Source: Biomphalaria glabrata
Taxonomy: Eukaryota > Mollusca > Gastropoda > Planorbidae
Length of the DNA: 64,000 nt
Direction of reading: 5' to 3'
Assembly: GCF_947242115.1 (NCBI RefSeq)
Contig: NC_074717.1
Location: 39,514,701 to 39,578,700, forward strand
Every line of letters begins with the position of its first letter. Within the stretch, counting starts at the first letter, position 1. The position numbers and the translations under genes were made by a program. The notes under the pieces are model-generated. The model made no database searches. It worked only from the letters and a program-made list of their open reading frames with translations, and had not been told where the DNA came from. Below, in pieces: positions 45,901 to 55,578 of this stretch.

Positions 45901-48900
45901 ATGGACGCACCTTGGAACATTGTCAGAATCTCAATATTCTTGTACTGTCTGGTGTCCACCTTGAGCCTCGCCAGAAGGTCTGATGTTAATCTCATGACTA
46001 TGATCAAAGAGAGCATTCCCATCAGAGAACATGATTCGGGACAGGCAGTAAACTGTGGTAAATGATTGTATAATAATCTTGCAAACAACTCCCAAATAAA
46101 TAAACGAAATCAACTTCTTCAAGCCAAATATTTTGAATCAAATCCACAGACTTATACTCAAACCTATATAGGTCTGTGTGCAAAGCTTTAAGCTCCTTTG
46201 CAGTCTGTGTCTAGGAAAAGTAGCGTACTATTTTTTCCCCCAGCGGTTCCACACTCGCATATAAAATGTGTTGGTGATGCTGGGTTGTAGTGGCAATAGG
46301 GTCTGCCTAAGATGAATTAAATTGGGGCATTCAAAGAGAGTATGATTCAAAGTTCCATGGGGGGATTACTGTAAACAGACGTAATTCAATGTAAATATAC
46401 CGGCATTAATACAAATAGACCTATATAAGGGCCGACCTTAGATAATTTGAGGCCTTAGGCGAAGTGAATTTAGTCTGGTGACCCCCAAATGAAATAGAAT
46501 TTAGAAAAATAAAATAATAAACAACCAAAAAATACAATTACGTAATTTATTGAAAACCTAGATCTAGTATTCCCCAACGTTAACATTAAGCACAAGCTTT
46601 GCTATTTCTTCTCTACATACATTGTTAACCCTTAGTGCTAAGCTTTTTTGCAATGCGTGCATACAAAATAGAATTACCATTCTAATGTTTAGAACTTTAG
46701 AGGCTAAACAACCACTCGCGTCTAAAGGGTTAAAGAGTCTTGTACGATGCCCCCACCAAACCGGCCCTGCCTATAATGATGAACTAAATTAAATATTCTA
46801 TTATACAAGTAACCTAAAACAAATATTCAGAAGGGACATTTCTTAGTCCATATGCTAGGACAAAGTCATACAAGTTCTTGCCTAGTGCATTTCAAGCATG
46901 TAACAGGTTGACAGAATCAGCTAAGATAACCTCTTGTCTTGTCTCTAACATGCGCGACTAGATTAACCCTTGGTGACTCGTAGGACGTAATTATATTCTG
47001 CTAAGAAGGAACGTCTGTAATTTATAAGATAAGAAGCTTTGTTTCATTAATAATAATAATAATAATAATTAACGACTCTCTTAGTTTCTCATTACGTATC
47101 GCACAAAGTCCTTGCATCTCTTATACTGGCACTTAAGACCAAGTTAGAAATCGTTTAAGCCCTATGTTAATATCAGTAGCTTAAGAAAGTTTTTGTCTTT
47201 GCTAGTAATAGTAATATCAACTTTTATATTACCCCGATTACTATCTAACTCATTTTTTCATAACATGTTAGAAAATGGATAGATAGCTAACAGCACAACC
47301 CACTTAGATATGAGCATATATAAAGTCTTAAAATATTTTGTTTTCCACAGGAAAAGTACCAATTAATGTCACATGGTCTCCAAAGGATTTATCACCATCC
47401 AAAGGAGTAACTATTTCACTTGACTATATAGTTCGTTAGTAATCGAAAATCTATGATTGTGCATTCTGAATTTTAAATTGAAACTACCAAACATTACAGC
47501 CTAGTTGCATCTGTGGGTTTCTTAATACTAAAATTTTAACCACCGGCTACGTCCGTTTTTGTGTGTGTGTTTTTTTTTTTAGGATAGGAATGACGACTAC
47601 TTGATCATGTAGTAGGACCTATGAGCGTTGGACTGTCGCCCAGAAGGTTCTGAGTTCGAAACCTGTCCGCAGTCTAGCAGTAGGCCTATGTTTGGGCTAG
47701 AACGTAATAATTTTTATTTCTAAAGAAACTTCCGTATAAAAAAAACTTTGTAAAAAAAAAACAACAAGTAATCTTTCTATTTATTCTATATATTTGACTA
47801 CATTTATGTGTGTATTTTTTTTTACACACGTCCATATCTGATGTCATTAAAATAGTTGCATGTTTTTTTTTCTGTTTTGATTTTGCCCCTTCGGTTTGCC
47901 CTTCGTTTTCTAACCAATGCCACCGCTTCATATGAGAAAAGAGTCCTTGTAATCACAACAAATTTCCGTAAGGATCAATAAAGCAAGTCTTAGTCTTCAC
48001 ATATATTTCGTGGATCAACAGGTCTTTCAATTTAGTCGAAATTCCTGCATCGGGTAACTGTTTATTTCTATCAGTCGCACATTTCTGGAAAAAATGTCAT
48101 CGACGAAACTGTGGCTCTCGAACTTCGCAAGATGGCTGTAAGCTTTGTTTGCGAACATTGGGATAACTATGGCGACGCCCTGTCCGTTGTTCTTACTCAC
48201 GGAAGCACAGTCATACACTCTGCTCGACAAAACGCTGCCTACACGAATAGTTCCGGAAAAATAGAGGCGTATGCTACGCCGCGGGACGACTGGTATTATA
48301 TAAAACAATAAAATGTTTGGAAAAATGTGACCTACCCTAACCTGTACCTTACGTAATAGAGGTGTATGCTACGCCGCGGGTCGACTAGTATTATATAAAA
48401 CAATAAAATGTTTGGAAAAATGTGACCTACCCTAACCTGTACCTTACGTAATAGAGGTGTATGCTACGCCGCGGGTCGACTAGTATTATATAAAACAATA
48501 AAATGTTTGGAAAAATGTGACCTACCCTAACCTGTACTTTACGTAATAGAGGTGTATGCTACGCCGCGGGTCGACTAGTATTATATAAAACAATAAAATG
48601 TTTGGAAAAATGTGACCTACCCTAACCTGTACCTTACGTAATCTGTTAGAACGCAACTGATGTCTTTATGACGTTTTCTGAATACATTGTGTTCTTTACC
48701 TTCATCTATTCCTTAACTCTTTCTCTCCGTAATTATTTGTCCACGTTTGGACCAAATTCTTCATTTTACTCATTACGTTTTCACTACCCCGTTATGATTA
48801 AGCATCAATAGCTTTGCCGTTTGTAATCGGAAAGTATTTTATTTGGTCCAGAATTAAAGGGGACTGCATGCTCTTTTTATAGTACACAAAATAAAGTTTA

Positions 48901-51900
48901 TAAAATCAAAAATTAATTTAATTTAATGAGGTTAAATCAACGATGGTATCGTCAATTAGGAGAGAAAGAGTTAATTTGTAGGACCGTTGGGGCACCACTC
49001 AAGATCTGTCAACCGTCTTTCTCCCTTACCCTCTGTCCTTTGCCTTAAATAGGATTTCATTCACTGACAGGCCTGCCATTCCTTTGATGTTGTTTTCCTA
49101 TCGCTTTCTCTGTCATTCTCTTCTTCCTGGTTCTGTTCCCTGAAGAAAGGTCTTTGAGAGCCACCGAGGACCTTGTAATGTGGCCATGGAGTTTGAGTTT
49201 ACGTTTTTTTGACAGTAGTTAACAGGCCATCGTGGGGTCCAGTTGCTGTGTTAATCCACTTTCTAATCTCTTCCTTCTTGATGCTGTCTTTGTAAGGGAC
49301 GTCTAGGATCTTCTGTACCATCTTAAGTTCATTGCTAGGATCCTCTTCTCGAGACATGCGGTCAGCTTCCAAGATTCGCCTGCATAATAGAATCGTTTTC
49401 TTCTGTTCATACAACTTTTAACACCTCTCCCCCTCCCCATCCCCACAAGGAAAACTTCAACATATTTTTCTGACTCTCTTGTGATTAAAAAAAATGAAGT
49501 TAAAACCTGTGTGTATCTTATACTGTCTTGGCAGCCTATGACTGGAGCGCTGGTTGGTTCAATGTCAGCCTGTACGACGGAGAAGGTCAACTCTTCTTTG
49601 GTTATTCAGACGACATCAACTGTGATATGATCAAGCAATACGTCCCTTGCCCCTTGAGGAAGGGAAGTAAGTACTGTTTGACATCCGACACAATCATTCG
49701 CCACTCATTAATTCTCATCCAAATAATACACACTTCTTCTACTACCGGTTATTCTGTTGTATTTGTTACCTGTGTGAGATTTGTATTCATAAGTTTTAAA
49801 GTTGTTGTTTTTTTTTTGGTTATTATTATTATGAATTATTTCCTCAGTGCATGTCAACCTACGTCATACTATCACCGACCTAAACGCTCTACGAGACTAC
49901 CCAGTAAGTAACGAATAAGAATATAATAATTTCAGACTTCATGGTCCGTTACAACTAGATCTATGTAGTGTATGTATAATTTAGTCGGTATAAGTAAAGT
50001 AAAAGTTCCCCTCTCAAGCCTTACGATCTAAAGGGCAGATGATGTAAAGATTATCAGTTTCTGTGGCCCACGGTTAACGAGGGTGTCATATGGTCAGCAC
50101 AATGACCAACTGCCTTGCCTTTTCCCAGACTATTGTCAGGTACCCATTAGAGCTGGGTGGACTCAGAGGCAAATCTTAATTCCCAGTCTTCACCAATATT
50201 CGAAGCCGGAACACCTGGCTAAGCGCTTAACCGCTCAGCCACTGCGCTTCCAATTAGTCTGTATAGCCTACTATTTGAGTTTTTTCTGCCCAGAGCTAAT
50301 TACTGTTCTTATTGACTTTCCACTCTGCACTGACCACCATATTTTCCACTCTCTTTTTTATGTAAACTAATGCTTATTGGTATAGAAATGTTTCCTTGCC
50401 ATTCCCTCCTATATTTAAACTCACGTGCAAATATCTTGCCCTTTATTATAATGGAATTGGGTGGTGATAACGTCTAGTTCAATCTGGTGACTCTATGTCC
50501 AGGGATTCTTGTTTTTATGTGGAAATAATAGAATTCTTCTTTACCAAAAACAAAAAAAAAAGTTGAATCCTTCAAGAAGAAATCACGAAAAGATTAAACA
50601 CGCTATATACACCAGATAATAGATTCATCCTGCATCACCGGTGGTGCAGGAATTAACCTACCTGGGATCAACTATTGCCAGCAATCTAAATTTAGACCTG
50701 GGGGAGACAAAAGGAAATGAATAGCGACTGTAGCAATGGCAAAACTCTCTAAACGAAAATACCAAACTATACGGGCAACAAAAGTACTCCTATGCAATGC
50801 CTTCAAAGTGAGCATTCCTTTAGTGGTAGTGAGAGCTGGTCAACATACATTCATCAAGAGCATAGACGAAACTGTTTTCACTTGCGATAGCTTAGATGCA
50901 CAATGTACATAAAACTAAAATGTTATTTAACCTTGGTTAGGTCAATAATAGAATATGCATCCTCCGTTTGGCACCACAACTCAAGAAAACATTAAAAAAC
51001 TGGAACAGTCACAAAATAGAGCAGTGAGATTCAAAACAAACGAATATTCACATTTGACTAGAGTAAAACCTTTAGTAAAATCACTAAATTTAGAAAGCCT
51101 TCAGGACAGAAGACTCAAAAGTAATGTAGCAATCATACATAAAACACTGAACCATAATCTTCAAATACAAAAAAAAAAAAAACAACAACAAATAAAATAC
51201 TCAGAAAGACACATTCACCATCTCATATGCAAGGACAAATTTGTACAAATGATTCTTCTTCCCTAGTGCTATTAGAGCATGGAATGGGTTGCCTTAGCTA
51301 GTCAGGGAAACCAATGACTTGGCAGAATTTAAGTCATTGGTTAACAGACCGTTAACATGCATGACTAGATGCATGACGCATAGGACGTAATCATCTTCTT
51401 TATTTTTTTTTGAAGTAACGTCTGTCTTTTATAAGATAAGATCTCCTGGAGCAGTGATTCCCAAACTTTTTCCTTAATAGAACACTTCGCACATAGACAG
51501 TATTTATCAGAAAAACTTTGTTTATTGTTTTAGAGAGATTAATTCACGTGGTGGCTAACTAGTTAATTAGAGATATTATGTCAAGCCAATCATCATACAA
51601 TTATGTCATGGGACCGTGTAAGATAAGCAATTGTGAAGCTCTAAAACATCCATGAATAGTCAAGCATAAGAATGGCCGAATGCCATGGTTACCAAAATCA
51701 GTGGAGTAGTAGGTTTTCCTATATTTATGTTTCTTGTATTTTAAGATAACATTTCACCAGGCTTCAAGCAGATCTCTTTTTCTTCTGTTTCATACAGGGA
51801 GACTACAGCGGGACCGGCCAGGTATGGACCGCACAGCGACAGCAAATGTTTTGTGTCAATATGACTGTCAAAGTGTTACACAACAGCCTCTATGTGGATA

Positions 51901-51905
51901 ACTAG
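45901..51905 (+). CDS. Gene C: secreted GM2-activator-like ML-domain protein (178 aa)
   Basis: Five coding exons: 45901-46057, 47351-47434, 49535-49666, 49848-49903, 51798-51905 (stop TAG). Phases are 1,1,1,0. The exon 2 donor is GTTAGT, the others GTAAGT or GTAAAT. Signal peptide about 1-25 (core ISIFLYCLVSTLSLA). Landmarks: DSGQAVNC (C52), PINVTWSPKDL (56-66), FFGYSDDINCDMIKQYVPCP (C110, C119), and QQMFCVNMTVKV (C162). Sequons N58, N90 and N164 match those of A and B. It shares the GYxDxxNCD loop with A and the KDLSPS phrase with B. The likely role is as in A. A weak ATTAAA lies at 52027. AG stands one base before the ATG, so a non-coding exon probably lies upstream. Confidence 0.85.
46427..46769. 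mobile_element. hAT-like MITE in gene C intron 1
   Basis: AGGGCCGACCTTAGATAATT at the left and CCGGCCCTG at the right are inverted. The flanks CCTATATA and CCTATAAT nearly match. It is related to the element at 10758, sharing GGCGAAGTGAATT and CAAATGAAATAGA in inverted sense. A TTAA-ended MITE is nested inside it. Confidence 0.65.
46625..46733. mobile_element. TTAA-ended MITE nested in the hAT-like MITE
   Basis: TTAACCCTTAGTGC at the left and GCGTCTAAAGGGTTAA at the right; similar to 20557-20638. TTAA at both ends fits piggyBac-type insertion. Confidence 0.6.
46830..47035 (+). mobile_element. LINE 3' end, GATAA-tail family, in gene C intron 1
   Basis: CATATGCTAGGACAAAG, GTAGGACGTAATTAT, GGAACGTCTGTAATTTATAA and GATAAGAAG follow the family order. 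Confidence 0.75.
48015..48308 (-). other. Unassigned open frame in gene C intron 2
   Basis: A 93-codon - strand frame, 48027-48308, with words like CASVSKNNGQGVAIVIP and SHSFVDDIFSRNVRL, is more GC-rich and protein-like than its neighbours. I recognise no family. It overlaps the first of the 95-bp tandem units. It could be a fragment of an old element. Confidence 0.25.
48264..48643. repeat. Tandem repeat, 95-bp unit, 4 copies
   Basis: Units start GAGGYGTATGCTACGCCGCG at 48264, 48359, 48454 and 48549, giving an exact 95-bp period. The last three differ by only a base or so, so the array is recent. Each holds ACTAGTATTATATAAAACAA or the close first-copy variant. Confidence 0.95.
49000..49420 (-). 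mobile_element. LINE ORF2 C-terminal fragment in gene C intron 2
   Basis: The - strand reads CLEKRILAMNLRWYRRS near 49310-49370, then VPYKDSIKKEEIRKWI and GPHDGLLTTVKKT. It is the family of 10317 and 20232, and it is broken. Confidence 0.75.
49995..50255 (-). mobile_element. SINE-b, minus strand, in gene C intron 4
   Basis: The - strand carries a tRNA-like head (GGAAGCGCAGTGGCTGAGCG), then TTCGAATATTGG and the SINE-b body. It is nearly full length. Confidence 0.8.
50590..51440 (+). mobile_element. LINE 3' part, GATAA-tail family, in gene C intron 4
   Basis: Broken coding text reads VQELTYLGSTIASNLNLDL and TVAMAKLSKR, then after a break LVRSIIEYASSVWHHN, LEQSQNRAVRF and VKSLNLESLQDRRLKS. These are typical of the CR1/Jockey-type post-RT region. 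It continues into CATGGAATGGGTTGCC, GTAGGACGTAATCATC-like text and a TATAAGATAAGAT tail. The first 200 bases may be a different LINE family joined to it. Confidence 0.85.
51454..51670. mobile_element. hAT-like left end, truncated
   Basis: CAGTGATTCCCAAACTTTTT at 51454 equals the kind of end seen at 43764. No inverted partner was found before exon 5 of gene C; the right border is a guess. Confidence 0.45.
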
Positions 51906-52078
51906 TTTCTTACTACGTACACCTACTGTTAACATGACTCTTTTTAAACTCTGTTGTTTCGATTGAGTCTTATGAATGCACATTTACAGTGAAGTGTCAG
52001 CGTATGGCAAGAATTTGTCACGTAATATTAAAGACCTAAAATAGTAAAATTATAGTTATAGTTTTATTGACCTGAAGG

Positions 52079-52326
52079 CAGAGGCGTAGTGAGCAAAACG
52101 TGCGCCCGGGGGAAAACGCCTAATTGGCGTCCCCTCCCCCCCCTCACTTTCTATAACATAACATAGAAAATATAGGCTAGTGAATAAAAAGTTAATTTGA
52201 ATATAATACAAATAGCATTAAAATGGGTTTCCAAACTAAAACATCTACAATAATTTTACTTTTTTTTTTTTTGGCGCCTCTCTGCGTGTGGCGCCAGGGG
52301 CATAGTGCCTCCCTTGTCTCCCTATG
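52079..52326. mobile_element. hAT-like MITE downstream of gene C
   Basis: Starts CAGAGGCGTAGTGAG and ends TCCCTATG. The ends are only partly inverted, but CCTGAAGG is repeated exactly at 52071-52078 and 52327-52334. 248 bp, non-coding. Confidence 0.8.
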
Positions 52327-52334
52327 CCTGAAGG

Positions 52335-53454
52335 AAGTGTGTTTTATGTGTGTGTGTTTCACTGACGTCAGTGTCTGAAGGCAGAATGCCAAATAAAAGT
52401 GCTACCCACGCCTCTAACACTGGAGCCTTCGAAGCAGCGAACGTGATAAGTATCAAGAAGACAACGCCGCAAGGCGGTACTTTAAAGTGATTAGTCCAAA
52501 GATCAATAAAGATTGTTTTTCAAAAAGTGACATAATTATTTTTTAAATGAAAGCGGGACATTGGCCAGCCCGCCCGGAAATTTTATGAAAAGCGTGTCAG
52601 ACGGTCAAAACCGGGACTGTCCCGCCTAAGTCGGGATGTGTGGTCGCCTTAGTTAGGATAATGAAAAGTTGTCAAAATTTATTAACTGTCAACATGGGGA
52701 GAGTGTGAGTTGATGGCAGGAAATGAAAAAGAGATTGTGCTCATCTTCAATTGCGTGGAGTCACAGGTAAGGAAGCAGTGGGTGTCCAGAGTTATTCCCC
52801 TTGCCCATGGAGATGATCCAGTAATGTGTGGTGACTAGAAGTCAATCATAAATCTGGTTCCAACCGTCAGCATTGCCTATTCCTTTTTGTGCTCTCTTGC
52901 TTATTATAACTAACAAACTTTAATTAAGACTGAACTCATTCCTTACCTATGGAAAGAATGTTCTTATTCTCAAAATCAAATGAGTAGAGAGTTAATTGTA
53001 CACAGTAGGTCTACTAAAACAGAACATACAATTATAAAACTCATGGGAATGTGTTCGTATCTTTATTGTTACATGGTACTGTAATGTCTCACTGTTATGA
53101 ACACACAGTTTCTAAAGCAACATTTCATCTTATTATTTTCAAAGTGAATAAATGCATTTAGATTTAACTTTTTATCTCTCTGTACATAACAAACAAGATG
53201 ATGATTTCCGTTGTTAACTAATCTATCTTGGTCACTGATAAAGACACTTGTCTGACTCTTACTTTTCCAGAAATAAAAAAAAAACCAGAAACATCACAAA
53301 TAAAAACGAAAAAAAAAAAAGCTAATTCTCTTAGACCTTGCCATAGTTCTCTTACATCAGTGCTTACACACCCTCAACATTCTTCTCTGTAATCAAAATA
53401 GACTTGTGAGAAGATAAGTGCCCTGATGGTAACAGAAATGTTGAACAAAATGTC
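52335..53454. other. Spacer downstream of gene C
   Basis: No gene recognised. AT-rich. Confidence 0.4.
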
Positions 53455-53575
53455 AACTGAGTCAGCCAGGAAAACCAATAACTTGGCAGAGTTTAAGTCA
53501 TTGATTAACATGCGTGACTAGATTGACCCAAGGATGCACATAACATCTGTATTTTATAAGATAAGAGGATAAGTT
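53455..53575 (+). mobile_element. LINE 3' end, GATAA-tail family
   Basis: GAGTCAGCCAGGAAAACCAA, TTGGCAGAGTTTAAGTCATT, AACATGCGTGACTAG and TATAAGATAAGAGGATAAG. Confidence 0.8.
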
Positions 53576-54369
53576 ACATTTAGCAATGACAAAAAGTCTG
53601 ATCTGCCCTCAAAATGGACATTGATATGTTTAATACTATTATCCATAATATCAAACTCCACTGGTATAATAGAACACATCAAAAAAGAAAAGGTCAAGCT
53701 GATTTATCATTGAGACATCATTAGCGCTTGGGTGTTAAGTGTAGTTTAAAGAAACAAAATATACCAATAAAAAAATAGAGATTTTAAAAATTCTTCAGAT
53801 AATACAAAAATAGTTAGGCCAGTATAATAACACTGGTCCAATAAAATCAGAAGCTTACATCACAGAGTTTATATACAATAGAAACCTTTTCGACTTTTTC
53901 TCTCTGTGTGGTCAGCGATTGTACCATTGTTGTAAGAATTTGTTAAATAAAAAAATGATCTACAATGATAAAGTAAAAGTCATGTTTGTGGTATGGTGAT
54001 TTTTTTTTAGCATATTAAACACAGGAAAAAGAAATCTTTTGATTTTTTAAGAAATATTATGCACTAGTGCAAATAGTGTACATTAAGAACAACTAAACAT
54101 TTGTGATCAAATCAGATGTAAAAGACTATATATATCCAGAACTCTTGTTGTAATTCCTTAATTGGGAATGTGAAAAATTAGAAGTGAATGTATATAAATG
54201 TTAGTTAAAAGACATTATACATAGTTTACAAAAGTTAAAATGCAAGTATATGTGACCCCCCTTTCCCAAATTTTTTTTATGGCAGCTCTCGATAAAAAAA
54301 ATGTTGCTTTCCCCTGGCCTAGACAAAAAAAAATCTCCTTTTTTTTTTTAAAGTGCAAACTGTCTTTTA
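53576..54369. other. AT-rich spacer or far 3' side of the RNF166-like gene
   Basis: No coding signal. It could belong to a long 3' UTR of the minus-strand gene, but no poly(A) site can be fixed. Confidence 0.35.
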
Positions 54370-54990
54370 CATTGGTAATTAATTATTTTGTTTGGTATCT
54401 TGAACAAGGAAAAGCAATCGTACTTGAAAAATGTGATGGTATAAGCGTGGTCGAGAGGCCAAGTGCGCTTGAACTTGGCTAGTCTTGGCTACCTAGAAGG
54501 GGGCTCGAGGTTCAACAACCGACTCGGGCAGAGTTGTGTTTACTGAGCGCCTAAAGGCAGCACGGAAAATTAACTCCTAGATACCCCCTCCCCCCCACTG
54601 GTCCACAAATGAGATTGGACCAAAAAAGCGCTCTGAGAATGCTATAAGCATGAAAGTAGCACTATATAAAAGCTATAATAATAATAATTAGTCCCCTTGA
54701 GCCCTGAGTGAATTTTTTTTTTTATATTTATAAAAACAACCAAATATACATTCACCAGGATACCCCCTTCTTCCCTCCCCCTTTCACTATTGGCCCAGAC
54801 AAGTGATAGGATCATAGCGCATTAAGGAAACTAAAAGCTAAATTAAAACAATTGGTAAAATATTTCTATCACATATGTTTACATGTCCAAGTCACTCATA
54901 CATATAATTACTTGACTGATCCAAACTAATTGATACAATTACATTTAATATAAGCTTTGTTTTTTTTTTTATGTTTTTCTTGTTAGATAT
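54370..54990 (+). mobile_element. R1 repeat copy 3 with SINE-a inserted
   Basis: R1 text (TTAATTATTTTGTTTGGTAT, GAACAAGG, GATGGTATAAG) is broken near 54445 by SINE-a (tRNA-like head GTGGTCGAGAGGCCAAGTGC, B-box-like GGCTCGAGGTTCAAC, body GGTCCACAAATGAGATTGGA, tail (AAT)n to about 54688). R1 then resumes with TTAGTCCCCTTGAGCC and runs to about 54990. Confidence 0.75.
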
Positions 54991-55578
54991 TATTGAGAAT
55001 TTTTTAAAATAATTATATAACTTTTTTTTTGGCTATTATTTTGTGAAAAAGTCATCATATTTTTATTTTACTTGTATTATGCAGATTTATAAGACTAGAA
55101 ATCATTCCTAAATATGAGAACATTTCAAAAACATTTTTTAGTAACCTATCAGGTGTCACTAATTGGTAAGTGACTGGTGAACAATTATAGACAAATAATA
55201 TCATATTGATTAGAGGCATAATCAGTGCAGCATGTTGAATGTGATCAATAACAAAGAAATTTGAAGATTAGTCCTTAAAAATTTAGACTATGAAATTCAC
55301 AAGTCGCCAACGAGCATACATCAGCCATTAAATACTTATTCAAGAAATCAAGTACAGATTTTAAAAAAAATGCTATTAGTATAATGTAAATGTATAAAAC
55401 TGTTTATAAATATTTCATAAAATATAAGCAAAATCTGGTAGCCAATAATTATTGTCCTTAGTTTGATTATCAAACATAATCACTTCTATGCTTAGATATA
55501 AGGAAAAAATGCTATTTCTACACAAAACAACCTTGACCTATACAAGGCTAGAGTAATTTTTTTCATGACCTACATTTA
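54991..55578. other. Probable 3' UTR of the RNF166-like gene
   Basis: AT-rich sequence just past the stop codon on the - strand. AATAAA-type words occur on that strand (for example complement of TTTATT near 55062) but none is decisive. Confidence 0.4.
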
